A stretch of 64,000 nt of DNA from Selenomonadaceae bacterium (GCA_030523645.1 JAUNIB010000001.1:620001-684000), one strand, 5' to 3'; positions 17,506 to 26,258 are shown, counted from the stretch's first letter. Numbers and translations are program-made. The notes: generated by a model from the sequence alone, not told the origin.

Positions 17506-18819
17506 TCACTTTCTCACAGAAAGCCCCTCGCGAATCAGCTCATTTATCTTATCGTACATATTCCGGCACTTGCCGAATTTTTCACCCATTACCAGACTGC
17601 CCAGCTTTGCCAGCTTGTCGATAAATTCTCCGTGACTCATTCCCAGCTTTGCCCGGAAATCATCAGGTGTAATGTTCTTTATCGTATGAGCAGAATCATT
17701 CCTAAGCTCTCTCAGTGAACTCATAGCATTAACGAAATCGACAACACCGCTGCCAACCTCATTATCCTTTGCTAAAGACTCCTCATTTATGTACCTGCAC
17801 ATCACACACAGATTTGCAAAGGACAGCTCGCTATCCCTGAAGTCACCATAAAACTCATAATCAAGACTTCTCACCAGACCGGGATAAGCAGCCTCAATTT
17901 TCGTCCTCACCAGCCTATTTCTTTCAAGGCAATCGAATAGCCGGAAGCTCGTCCCCTTCAAGATATATCTTCTCAGCAGCTCAACGATGAAGTTGTTGCT
18001 CTTCACGAGGATATCCGACAGGTGCTTCTTGCCGGAGTCCAGCTGCAGCTTGAGAAAATACTCGAAAAGCTCCTGCTCCTTCTCATCTTTGAAGGGAATC
18101 AGTTTTACTCCATTATATTGTGACAGCTCCTGCTCAGCCTTCTCCGTGTTCAGCTGCTCTCTGAGCATGGCATGGTGCAAGAGCTTTTTTACATCCTTCG
18201 GCACATTGACGCTGCTCTTTGCCAGTGCATAGGCCCCGGCATACTCGTATCGCTCTACCAGTGATATTATCTGATGCTTCTCGCTGTAGTACCTGATGAC
18301 CTGCAGAGGCGGCTCGATGCAGCGATTTTCCGCTCCAGCTTCATCATCGAGATTGTTGGCTATTATCGCCTCGATATCATCATCTGCCTGCACCGGACGG
18401 CTGGCACTGTTTGACCCGCGGTTGGGCGACTCCACCTGCACGCCCCTCAGCCCATCCTCTACCGCCACTATAGCCATGACAGTCTTTATCTGCGGTGTAC
18501 CGGAGCTGAGATTCAGAATAAGCTCCGTGCTATCGTTCTCATAGGAACGGATTGCATCAGGCAGTACCTCAATAAATTCATCATAGATATGAGCGGCCTC
18601 TATTCCGGAGTCGATGACTTCTATCTCTACATCAGGAGCCACATGCTTTATCGCCCTAGTATAGCAGTGATTCTTTTCCTCCCGATGAAGCATTTCCTCT
18701 GTAAAGAACAGGACGACCTTCTCCGGATGATAATGCCGGATTATATGCAGACAAGCCCCATCATAGCAATCCCGTATAGGGTCAGTATTGCCGATAGGCG
18801 AAAATAAGACTCGTGTCAT
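17506..18819 (-). CDS. csm6: Csm6: CARF-HEPN ancillary ribonuclease of type III CRISPR
   Basis: Csm6 (437 aa) is a stand-alone RNase switched on by cyclic oligoadenylate made by Cas10. The N-terminal CARF domain starts MTRVLFSPIGNTDPIRD and contains the ligand-binding loop LNLSSGTPQ (SSGTPQ at residues 105-110). The C-terminal HEPN domain has the catalytic R-x4-H motif, RNDSAH at 373-378. Both active sites are therefore intact. A linker with Asp/Glu-rich sequence (residues 145-165) joins the domains. It is separated from the other csm genes by the CRISPR array, which ends 26 bases before its start codon, so it could be transcribed with the array. Confidence 0.95.
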   Translation of the reverse strand: MTRVLFSPIGNTDPIRDCYDGACLHIIRHYHPEKVVLFFTEEMLHREEKNHCYTRAIKHVAPDVEIEVIDSGIEAAHIYDEFIEVLPDAIRSYENDSTELILNLSSGTPQIKTVMAIVAVEDGLRGVQVESPNRGSNSASRPVQADDDIEAIIANNLDDEAGAENRCIEPPLQVIRYYSEKHQIISLVERYEYAGAYALAKSSVNVPKDVKKLLHHAMLREQLNTEKAEQELSQYNGVKLIPFKDEKEQELFEYFLKLQLDSGKKHLSDILVKSNNFIVELLRRYILKGTSFRLFDCLERNRLVRTKIEAAYPGLVRSLDYEFYGDFRDSELSFANLCVMCRYINEESLAKDNEVGSGVVDFVNAMSSLRELRNDSAHTIKNITPDDFRAKLGMSHGEFIDKLAKLGSLVMGEKFGKCRNMYDKINELIREGLSVRK

Positions 18820-18845
18820 CTATATATTCTCCTTTCAAGAGATTC

Positions 18846-19180
18846 TATTCCGTCCCCTTACGGGGATTTTATTTTTTAATATGTGCGTATGGGTAACTTC
18901 TTTAAGACAGAAGAAGAAGCAAAGTTTCCGTCCCCTTACGGGGATTTTATTTTTTAATACTGGAAGAAGAATTTACCATCAAGGAAGACGATTGGGGGTT
19001 TCCGTCCCCTTACGGGGATTTTATTTTTAATGAAAATGAAAAAGGAGAACTAACAATGAGCATGAACATCGTGTTTCCGTCCCCTTACGGGGATTTTATT
19101 TTTTAATGGCAGGGAAATGAACATCAGAGAGACCTTAATGGATGTGTTTCCGTCCCCTTACGGGGATTTTATTTTTTAAT
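18846..19180 (-). CRISPR. CRISPR array: five repeats, four spacers
   Basis: Five repeats of 35 bases lie at 18846-18880, 18924-18958, 18998-19031, 19073-19107 and 19146-19180. Spacers are 43, 39, 41 and 38 bases. Each repeat holds a TCCCC-TTAC-GGGGA hairpin. Read on the minus strand the repeat ends in GGGGACGGAAAC, giving an ACGGAAAC 5' handle like other type III systems, and the array then runs in the same direction as the cas genes. In this orientation the repeat at 18846-18880 is the last one: its 3' end is degenerate (GGAATA instead of GGAAAC), as is usual for the leader-distal repeat. The repeat at 18998 is one T shorter. The leader should lie in 19181-19317, next to cas6. Confidence 0.97.
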
Positions 19181-19317
19181 CCTGTCTGTGCAGTGCCCTG
19201 AAAATAGACACTGTAACAGCAGGCTTGCGGCGGGGAATTATTTTCCTACACATTCCCGACTTAATTTGCCAGGTCGATAGCCCATGAGCCTTACGGCTGC
19301 ATGGTGCGGCGCGGATT
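19181..19317 (-). promoter_or_regulatory. Probable CRISPR leader between cas6 and the array
   Basis: These 137 bases separate the cas6 stop codon from the first repeat in the direction of transcription. They hold no gene. By position and array polarity this is the leader. A GGAAAATAATTCC-like AT-rich stretch near 19236-19250 is the only part that resembles a promoter, and I could not find a clear -35/-10 pair, so the array may also be expressed by readthrough from cas6. Confidence 0.5.
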
Positions 19318-20079
19318 TCATCTCATAGTGCTGCGGACAGCCCCCATACCAAGAGCGGTCTTTATTCCAATGCCGGTATATGGTGCCAGCTTCACGAGGA
19401 GAGCCGCCAGCCTCCGGCTCATGTCGTTGCCCTGCAGCCGCACAGACATTTCTCCGGCGAAGCCGTATATAGTCTGCGACTCCAGTGAGAATGGCTGAGA
19501 GCTGAGCCGATAGCGATACATATTTGATGTGTCTGCCAGGAATGAGGCTAGTTCTCTGTCCTCCAGCTTGTTTGATGGAGAGAATGCGTTCCATTTCATC
19601 TGGAGGCTGCCGTATAGCATCCGCAGGTCGGGAAATACCATGTAGGAGCCGTCATGCTTGAAGCTGCCGGTGGTAAGAAATCTCAAAGAGAACTCTCTTG
19701 GGCTATTGTCAGCCAAGAATACCTCATCAGCCAATCGTCCATAATCAGCTCTGTCATCGGCTGCCAGCTTCACCAGCTCGATGTCATAACCCTTCTGCTG
19801 CAGAAAAATTGATTTCCCCAACGAATTCAGCAGCGGCTCAACCACCCGTTCCTCCGCCTGCTTGGTAAGTGTACACACTCTCCATATCGGCAGGCTTCGT
19901 TCCTTGTCCCAGAAGACACTCTGGCTGTAGGGACGCAGGGTACTGAAGTCGTGGAGCCAGTCAGCTGTCTCCCTATCCACGATGTCACACATCAGGGCTC
20001 CGTGCATGACAGAACCCATTGATGAGTGGAGCTTCGTCCCCTCCGGGAGTTTCAGCTCTATGTCTACACTTCTCAGCAT
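19318..20079 (-). CDS. cas6: Cas6: CRISPR pre-crRNA endoribonuclease
   Basis: Cas6 (253 aa) cuts the repeat RNA to release crRNAs with an 8-nt 5' handle. The C terminus has the family's glycine-rich loop, KLAPYTGIGIKTALGMGAVR. The N-terminal part carries MLRSVDIELKLPEG followed by HSSMGSVMHGALM, which supplies histidines near position 18-26 that are common for the catalytic site. The listed frame could open at 20103, but the ATG at 20079 overlaps the csm5 stop in TGATG and begins the conserved first strand, so it is preferred. It is the last gene before the array, which it is expected to process. Confidence 0.93.
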   Translation of the reverse strand: MLRSVDIELKLPEGTKLHSSMGSVMHGALMCDIVDRETADWLHDFSTLRPYSQSVFWDKERSLPIWRVCTLTKQAEERVVEPLLNSLGKSIFLQQKGYDIELVKLAADDRADYGRLADEVFLADNSPREFSLRFLTTGSFKHDGSYMVFPDLRMLYGSLQMKWNAFSPSNKLEDRELASFLADTSNMYRYRLSSQPFSLESQTIYGFAGEMSVRLQGNDMSRRLAALLVKLAPYTGIGIKTALGMGAVRSTMR

Positions 20080-21281
20080 CAATCTGCCTCCCGTATGCTG
20101 CACAGTCCCATGAGCTGCAGTCCGCTGCCGGATTCTACCAGCTTCAGGGTACGAGGAGATATTTCCCTATCGAGGTCTCTATGGTGGTGCTTCTTGCAGG
20201 CAATCTCCAGATAGTCCCGCAGCAGTCTCATGGCTTCTTCCCGGTCATCAAAGAGGAACATCCAAAGGCTGGTATGGTGGAATCCGGTACCGCCACCCAG
20301 TATGAAGTCTGCCGTCTCTGCTTCCTTGAACTGACGGCTGTAATCACGACCGAAGACAGGCTGCTGGATAGCAACAGTCTCTCTAAGGTACTCCCGGGCA
20401 GAGGCCATTATTTCGTCTAATGAGCCTATACCCATCTCCGCCATCATCCTTTTGTCCATGGTCACAGTGAGACTATACTCGGTATCAGGCGCAAGGCACT
20501 CACAGCATATTGGCATACCGCCCAGCTGAATTTCTCCGTTTCGTTCCTTCAGTGTGCTGGCGTCCCTTCGGACGGCAACTACCGATGATGCTTTTTCCGT
20601 AGGCATAGCATCACTCACCAGCAGTCCCTTTAGGGAGCTTTTGGCCGCTCCGCTGCCTGTATAAGCCAGTGTATTGACTTCGTTTTCCAGAGTCTTTGCC
20701 ACATTCTCCAAGGCTCTTTTGACATCTTTTTTCAGTCTTTTCCGCTCTTTTTGCTGCTGAGTCTTTGCCACATTCTCCAAGGCTCTTTTGACATCTGCAG
20801 CCAGCCGTCTTCTAAGGTCAGGATGTTCCTTCAGATATTTGTACAGGATTCCCGTCCGGAGCATACCTTTGACGGAGCTGCCGGGTATATACAGGCGGCC
20901 GTCTGCCAGCGTTATGCCTTTTTGCAGGTCGTTGAGGGTGTCCTTTTTCTTTTCGTCATACATCACAGACCGGGGGGCGGCCACTACACGGCTGGCTCTT
21001 GACTTGATTTCCTCCCAGCTTATTTTCCTGTCCGTCAGCCATTTCGGTATGTTCATGGAGGTGAGCTTGCCGGGTCTGCCGACGAACTCAATAAATTCCT
21101 CCATGAGTCCGCGACTGCTGAGAAGGTCTATCCACTGTGGTTTGTCGAGAAAGTATATTATCCCCTTGTTTTTGTTGTATATGTAGTCCCACTGCTTCAG
21201 CACTTCGCCGCTGCCTATGTAGACCGGGGAAATGCAGGTTATTACATATTGCTTTGCTTCAAGATAGTCATGTGTTTTCAT
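20079..21281 (-). CDS. csm5: Csm5: type III-A Csm complex subunit (RAMP, Cas7-like)
   Basis: Csm5 (400 aa) caps the 3' end of the crRNA in the Csm complex and takes part in crRNA maturation. The N terminus YVITCISPVYIGSGEVLKQ and the later LYIPGSSVKGMLRTGILYK are the typical RAMP motifs, with the glycine-rich loop GSSVKGMLRT. Near residues 160-200 the 12-residue block DVKRALENVAKT occurs twice, 23 residues apart. The DNA is identical over 37 bases in the two copies, so the duplication is recent or maintained. The start overlaps the csm4 stop (ATGA) and the stop overlaps the cas6 start. Confidence 0.95.
   Translation of the reverse strand: MKTHDYLEAKQYVITCISPVYIGSGEVLKQWDYIYNKNKGIIYFLDKPQWIDLLSSRGLMEEFIEFVGRPGKLTSMNIPKWLTDRKISWEEIKSRASRVVAAPRSVMYDEKKKDTLNDLQKGITLADGRLYIPGSSVKGMLRTGILYKYLKEHPDLRRRLAADVKRALENVAKTQQQKERKRLKKDVKRALENVAKTLENEVNTLAYTGSGAAKSSLKGLLVSDAMPTEKASSVVAVRRDASTLKERNGEIQLGGMPICCECLAPDTEYSLTVTMDKRMMAEMGIGSLDEIMASAREYLRETVAIQQPVFGRDYSRQFKEAETADFILGGGTGFHHTSLWMFLFDDREEAMRLLRDYLEIACKKHHHRDLDREISPRTLKLVESGSGLQLMGLCSIREAD
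20691..20796 (-). repeat. In-frame 69-bp tandem duplication inside csm5
   Basis: A 37-base sequence at 20691-20727 occurs again, identical, at 20760-20796. The period is 69 bases, exactly 23 codons, so the frame is kept. The intervening 32 bases are Lys/Arg/Gln-rich coding DNA and only loosely resemble what follows the second copy. Confidence 0.9.
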
Positions 21282-22285
21282 AACCCGATATACATCCCCT
21301 TGCCATATCTCCAGATTGGGTGGTCATCATTTTCTCCGGACAGATCGAGAAGCCGGCCTTCCATTCTCTTCCGGAAGCAGGAGCCAGCGGCCACCATGTA
21401 TATGCTGTCATGCTTTTTGTTCTCAGAGAAGCCGCTGCGCTTTTTCAGCTGATACTGTCCGCCCTTTACTGCTTCGGCATCCTCCGGGCAGAGCACAGAT
21501 AGACACATCTGCCAGGGAGATTCTGTCCTGTCCAGCAGATTGATAATCATTTCTGTATCGTCAACCAAGAGATTGAGACGAGTTTCTGTATCGTTATCAT
21601 GCGGCAACAGCTCCATAATGTCGTCATGGAGGGTGAAGTGTCCATAGCCGGAGCTTCGTTTGCCGCCGATGCCGGAGTAGCCTAGAGATTCCATTATCCG
21701 TTGGAAGGTGTCTCTCCAGTCCTCCGGCAGCTTCGCTATGCCGTAGAGTCCTGTGTTCTCCGCAAAGGAGTATGTACGCACATAGTAGGGCATTGATTCT
21801 TCACCGCGAGTGTTCACCCGCTTCACCATAGTGTCAGTTCCGGCGTGCAGTGAAGACTCAGCCGTATACAGCTCCCCGGCTGCAACAGCCTCCATGAAGC
21901 TGCTGATTTCCAAAGCTCGGATATAGGCCTGTTTCTTCAGCAGTTTCTTGGCTGCCGATACTTGCCTTGCGTCCTGCATATCGGCAATCTGCCGCTCTTT
22001 GCCTCCGTCAAGCTGCAGAAAGGGTCTCGGCAGAAAGAGCTGGACATCCCTACCAATCACTTGATAGGGAAACAGGTCTGAAAAGCAAATCTCTCCCGAC
22101 TGAACATTTTCTGTCAGTCTGTCCAGCAGGTCATATCTGTCCTGCTGCACCAGCTCAACGCATACAGCGCTGAACAGGATATCGGCAGAAATGGTCGGTG
22201 CTATCTGCTCCAGCTTGCCCCCCATGGCTGCATCTCCGAAGTGTACCGGGGTGCTGAAGCTAAGCTGATATAGATAATAGCTCAT
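21278..22285 (-). CDS. csm4: Csm4: type III-A Csm complex subunit (Cas5-like)
   Basis: Csm4 (335 aa) is the Cas5-like RAMP that binds the 5' handle of the crRNA and contacts Cas10. The start MSYYLYQLSFSTPVHFGD is the usual Csm4 opening, followed by PTISADILFSAVCVEL. A glycine-rich loop GYSGIGGKRSSGYGHF is present near residue 205-220, and a final basic region ends in WRYGKGMYIGL, the conserved C-terminal signature. It starts 11 bases after csm3 and overlaps csm5 by 4 bases. Confidence 0.95.
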   Translation of the reverse strand: MSYYLYQLSFSTPVHFGDAAMGGKLEQIAPTISADILFSAVCVELVQQDRYDLLDRLTENVQSGEICFSDLFPYQVIGRDVQLFLPRPFLQLDGGKERQIADMQDARQVSAAKKLLKKQAYIRALEISSFMEAVAAGELYTAESSLHAGTDTMVKRVNTRGEESMPYYVRTYSFAENTGLYGIAKLPEDWRDTFQRIMESLGYSGIGGKRSSGYGHFTLHDDIMELLPHDNDTETRLNLLVDDTEMIINLLDRTESPWQMCLSVLCPEDAEAVKGGQYQLKKRSGFSENKKHDSIYMVAAGSCFRKRMEGRLLDLSGENDDHPIWRYGKGMYIGL

Positions 22286-22296
22286 AATAATATCCC

Positions 22297-23004
22297 TTAA
22301 ATCTCATCAAAAATCTGCTGGGCGTCTCCTGATATAATATCCCATTCTTCCTGTGCCTTACCGGAAATGCTGAAGAAGTCTATAGAGAAATCTCTGAAGG
22401 ATACCCGTCCATAGCCACGGGAGCCATGACCTCCGATATAGTCAAGCTGCAGCAGTCTGATACCGTCGGCCAGGAGCTTCAGGTCTTCGGTAACTTCATC
22501 TTCCTTTTCGATGTTGTAGATGACTGTGAAATCAAACTCGGCACCGGCAGGAACTCGCTCTATCTGACGAACATCGGCAACGGCAGGCAGTCTATTTATG
22601 GTGTTCTCCCATTTAATCTCGCCTATGTAGGTATCGGTGTCCAGCTTGTCAAGACGGCTGAGGCTCTCATCGGTGAGCTTGATGTCGCTGAACTGAAGGC
22701 GGGAGGCAGAGAGTCTCTGCTTTTCACTGGTGCCGAAGAGTCGCTGGATTTCTTCTTTATCTTCCTTTATGTCGTTTAGCACATAGCCTTCACTGAAGCT
22801 GCGGGCAAGGAGTGTCCTAATCTTGCCCTTCAGGGAGCTTCCCGGGATAATCGGCTGCTTGGTGACAACATCGCGGATGAAAGGTCTGTCTACTGCACCG
22901 ATAGGGGCGAAGTCGGAGGAGCTGCCAATGTGCATACCGGTCTCCAGCTTCAAAATTCCCTTTATGATGAGCTTGCCCTTGAGGGCTTTAATTCCCTTTT
23001 CCAT
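22297..23004 (-). CDS. csm3: Csm3: type III-A backbone subunit and target-RNA nuclease
   Basis: Csm3 (235 aa) forms the repeated Cas7-like backbone and cuts target RNA every 6 nt. The N-terminal part LKLETGMHIGSSSDFAPIGA is followed at once by VD; this aspartate (D39) aligns with the catalytic D33 of the Streptococcus thermophilus protein. The RAMP loop PIIPGSSLKGKIRTLLA and the C-terminal LDYIGGHGSRGYGRVSF glycine loop are intact. So target RNA cleavage should be functional. Its start codon overlaps the csm2 stop by one base (TAATG). Confidence 0.97.
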   Translation of the reverse strand: MEKGIKALKGKLIIKGILKLETGMHIGSSSDFAPIGAVDRPFIRDVVTKQPIIPGSSLKGKIRTLLARSFSEGYVLNDIKEDKEEIQRLFGTSEKQRLSASRLQFSDIKLTDESLSRLDKLDTDTYIGEIKWENTINRLPAVADVRQIERVPAGAEFDFTVIYNIEKEDEVTEDLKLLADGIRLLQLDYIGGHGSRGYGRVSFRDFSIDFFSISGKAQEEWDIISGDAQQIFDEI

Positions 23005-23498
23005 TAGTCCTTACCTCCGTAGAATTTATGATATGCCACCAGTGCTTCCATGTAGCGGGCAAATTCCTCGTATTTGCGGATGTCTTTGCCGATTGACTTA
23101 ATCATGTCTATTAGTCCAGCTCTTTTAACAAAATCATCGACTCCGCATTGTTTCTTCTTCTGTTTATCCCTGCCGCACTGATATACTAAGAGAACCTGTA
23201 GGTATCTAATTTCATCAGCAAGAGCATTGTTAAGTTCCGTGCTGCCGCTGGTGGCCTTGAATACAGACACTTTATTTGATGCAGAATTCACAGCAGCGAG
23301 AATTTTTCTAATTTGATTTGTTTTCAGCAGAAATCCGCCATCTTCTTGTTCATCTTTTGGCAGGTCTTTTATCACCGCTTCAGCACGGCTGATTATATCC
23401 ATGTCCTTATACTTTGAGGGGTCGATTACATCCCTCGGAGCATAATTGCTTCTGCTGTTGTTGCAGCCCTTACTGCCGTTTTTGTATTTGTATTCCAT
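23004..23498 (-). CDS. csm2: Csm2: type III-A small subunit
   Basis: Csm2 (164 aa) is the small helical subunit that lines the crRNA-target duplex. It has the expected size and the conserved helical C terminus FARYMEALVAYHKFYGG. The N-terminal 25 residues are Asn/Ser/Lys-rich and probably disordered. The open frame could begin with GTG at 23507, but ATG at 23498 has GAGGTG six bases before it, so it is chosen. It follows cas10 closely and overlaps csm3 by one base. Confidence 0.93.
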   Translation of the reverse strand: MEYKYKNGSKGCNNSRSNYAPRDVIDPSKYKDMDIISRAEAVIKDLPKDEQEDGGFLLKTNQIRKILAAVNSASNKVSVFKATSGSTELNNALADEIRYLQVLLVYQCGRDKQKKKQCGVDDFVKRAGLIDMIKSIGKDIRKYEEFARYMEALVAYHKFYGGKD

Positions 23499-23513
23499 AC
23501 GAAACACCTCTGC

Positions 23514-25997
23514 TTATCTCAGTTTGTATATCAGCAGCTCGATTGCGGTGGCAAGCTGCTTCCTGTCTTCCGGGGTCTGATACCATTTGTAAAATTCTTT
23601 CCGGACTTCCTGATAGGCTTTGTACCTTTCCTCATCCTTTGGAGATGGCTCCATTCTGGCAATGGTGTAAGCAAAGCGAGCCAGATTTGTCCGCTCATTG
23701 TCAGCTTCCCTTATCAGGTACAGCAGTCGGTAGAGCGCCCCTTTACCCAGTGTCAGCTTATCCCGGGCAGCTCCGTCCACGCTGATGTATTTCTGCAGGA
23801 AAGCCAGTTTCGAGCCGACTACAGCGTTTTCAAATTCATCCCATCCGTAGCTCGTCATTTCCAGCGCCGTGTCCTTTTGCTGCTCCGTGTTCATGCCAAA
23901 TAGGGTAACGCTGTTTTTCGCCGGATTTTTCTTGGCGTAGTCCTCCATTTCTCCGGTTACTCTTGCCATTTCCGAGATGGGGCATTTGTCCGGGAATAGT
24001 CCGATACCGGCGGAGAAGGTCAGCTTGCCGTTGGTGTAACTGCTGAAGGCGTGCCTGATGTCTATCGCCAGCTCAATAAGCTCGTCCCATGCGCCGACGA
24101 TGAACATATCGTCGCCGCCGGAGTATATGATGTGTACCTTACGAGGCTTGTCTTTGTTCTTTCCATCCTGATAGAGATAGAATTTCTCTTTGCCGTTTTC
24201 GCCGATGCCGTTGATTTCTCCGCTGCACAGGCTATTGATATATCTCTTGAAGAATAGTGACAGCTGTCTTGACAGGGCGGTGCTGCGTCCCATTGTGGCG
24301 TATCGGTTGTTGTTAGCTCTGTCGGCAAAACCGGCCATGAATGCCGCACCGAGGTTGTCAACATCGGCACGCATTACACCAAGCCTCTTGATGCCGTGTT
24401 CTTCGCCGCCGGAGGCTCTGGCCAGCTCTTCAAACTCTGCCGTCCCGTTTCCTCCGACGGTGACATAATCACCCATCCAAAGTCTGGTAGCCACGAGGTT
24501 GCCGGTGAGCATTTTATTTTTGATATAAACCCGCTGAGCATTGGCACAGAGAGTTTCTGCCTTACTCTCGGGGATGACGCTGAGGTAGTGAGTCTCCGAT
24601 ATTCCCGGAAGGGCTATGTCGTTGTCATTTTTCTCTGCGAAAACAGCCAGAACATCGTTTTTCAGCAGCTTCTCTCCGAAGTCCCGCAGGCTGCGGCAAT
24701 TTTCACACACCTCGGTTTCGCTGTCATCGTCGCTGTATCGCACCAAAGTTCTGGCCGAGGAATGACAAATACCGCATTCACGGTATCCGTCAAGAGTTCT
24801 GTTCACCCTGCTCTTGGGGTCGAAGAGCAATTCAAGCTGCGCTTTACTGTATCTTGCCCGCTTGTCCTTGGCTACCTCGCTGCTGGCATTCCGGTATATG
24901 CGGCCTATGCCGTTGGTACTGTCAGCCTTGAAGTCGTTGGCAGAGCAGGCAGCCCAGCCGATTGCCAGATAGAGTCGTCCATCAAAGTGAGTCAGCAACC
25001 AATCGTTTATCTTTTCCCTAGCTTCTGTCAGCAGATGCTTTGACTTCTCCGTGTTCGGCAGCAGAAGATAGAAGTTACCGCCGCCGGTGTAGAGAAGATT
25101 GCAGCGACTCAGCTCCAACCTGTCGAGAATTTCGTCAACAAGGTTTTCCAGCATCAGCTCCAAATAGAACGAGCGTCCCCGGAGACTCTTCAATGCGCCT
25201 TTGGAAGGAATAGTGTATATGAAGCTCTGTATGCCGGAGAGGTCGCCGGAGACAAGAAGGTATGTGTCGGCTGCTCTAATCTGTTCCAGCTTGTCGCCAA
25301 AGCAATGACTGCGATAGTCAGAGACACCCTGCTCCTCAAAGTAGTCATACATACAAGCGGCTATTGCGGCCGTCAGCTTTTCATGGTCGTACAGAGATAT
25401 ATCCGCGATTTCATTCTTTGCTGTGCTGGACGGTACATAGCTGCCGGTGGCTTCTACTATCTGCAGCAGAGAATTAATGGCTGTGTTATCAACTGTTTTC
25501 TTGCGAAAATTTACTGTCATGTAGTCCAACAGCTTTTGATACTCGGCTGATGGTGCACTTATCCCTGTCGTCACGGGGTACTGCATCCGCACATTGTCCT
25601 CCATCAGTCCTCGCAGGTAGAAGGAGGATTTCGGAGCAGCTGTATTTCCGGCAAACACATTGAATATATTTTCCAGTGCCTTACCTGAGTCAAACCCAGC
25701 CGGGCTGTCATCCCGCTTGCGCCGGTCTGTACTGGAGGCAATATTATCTGCTTCATAAACAATGTAGCTGATGTCATCATCACTGCCGTTCAGCTTTTTG
25801 AGCATTGCCCAGTGATGATTCAACACGGCTCTAAGAATATCACCGCCGTCCTTCAGGAATGGCTTAAGATACTCTGCTCCGGCATGAGAATGGTCAATAT
25901 TGCCGGGATTGGCACGAATGACGATTTTCCCCACATCATGCAGCAATGCTGCAATCTGCAGGTCATATTTCTTCTTATCCAATCTAATCACATCCAT
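23514..25997 (-). CDS. cas10: Cas10/Csm1: large subunit, HD nuclease and cyclic-oligoadenylate synthase
   Basis: Cas10 (827 aa) is the signature subunit of type III-A. The HD nuclease motif LLHDVGK has H20-D21, for DNA cleavage. The palm polymerase that makes cyclic oligoadenylate has SGGDD at residues 626-630, with the supporting ADVDNLG at 544-550. A zinc ribbon lies between (C408-x2-C411 and C431-x2-C434). The N-terminal palm-like domain carries GDLSGIQSFIY. All key residues are present, so both activities should work. The start has no strong ribosome binding site. It is the first gene of the cas10-csm2-csm3-csm4-csm5-cas6 operon; a 1.1-kb gene-poor stretch lies upstream. Confidence 0.97.
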   Translation of the reverse strand: MDVIRLDKKKYDLQIAALLHDVGKIVIRANPGNIDHSHAGAEYLKPFLKDGGDILRAVLNHHWAMLKKLNGSDDDISYIVYEADNIASSTDRRKRDDSPAGFDSGKALENIFNVFAGNTAAPKSSFYLRGLMEDNVRMQYPVTTGISAPSAEYQKLLDYMTVNFRKKTVDNTAINSLLQIVEATGSYVPSSTAKNEIADISLYDHEKLTAAIAACMYDYFEEQGVSDYRSHCFGDKLEQIRAADTYLLVSGDLSGIQSFIYTIPSKGALKSLRGRSFYLELMLENLVDEILDRLELSRCNLLYTGGGNFYLLLPNTEKSKHLLTEAREKINDWLLTHFDGRLYLAIGWAACSANDFKADSTNGIGRIYRNASSEVAKDKRARYSKAQLELLFDPKSRVNRTLDGYRECGICHSSARTLVRYSDDDSETEVCENCRSLRDFGEKLLKNDVLAVFAEKNDNDIALPGISETHYLSVIPESKAETLCANAQRVYIKNKMLTGNLVATRLWMGDYVTVGGNGTAEFEELARASGGEEHGIKRLGVMRADVDNLGAAFMAGFADRANNNRYATMGRSTALSRQLSLFFKRYINSLCSGEINGIGENGKEKFYLYQDGKNKDKPRKVHIIYSGGDDMFIVGAWDELIELAIDIRHAFSSYTNGKLTFSAGIGLFPDKCPISEMARVTGEMEDYAKKNPAKNSVTLFGMNTEQQKDTALEMTSYGWDEFENAVVGSKLAFLQKYISVDGAARDKLTLGKGALYRLLYLIREADNERTNLARFAYTIARMEPSPKDEERYKAYQEVRKEFYKWYQTPEDRKQLATAIELLIYKLR

Positions 25998-26258
25998 AAT
26001 TTATCATTCTTGGCTGTCCGCTCTGTGTGAAGCCGCTTTTATTATGCGTTGACAATGTGCTATTGGTCAGCAAATTGTTTCTTACATATATCTATTATTC
26101 TACATGACCTTATTAAATCCTTCTTTTGGTTTTGGCACAGGATAATACAAAACCAGCATCATTCATACATGTTTCACCTCTCTGTCAGCCACAGCTTTGT
26201 CTCGATTACCTTCTTGCATTTTTATTCTTAAATTTATCGCTTCACTGTTTCAAAGGGC
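25998..26258. other. Intergenic region upstream of cas10
   Basis: No gene is seen here. On the minus strand the 100 bases before cas10 are AT-rich and hold CATAAT-like (near 26040) and ATAATAG-like -10 candidates. None has a properly spaced -35, so the promoter of the cas operon is not fixed. The rest is pyrimidine-rich on the plus strand without coding character. Confidence 0.5.

Noticed and set aside
19238-19594. 118-codon frame overlapping the cas6 end and leader
   Set aside because: It is out of frame with cas6, whose C-terminal glycine-rich loop is clear, and shows no domain of its own.
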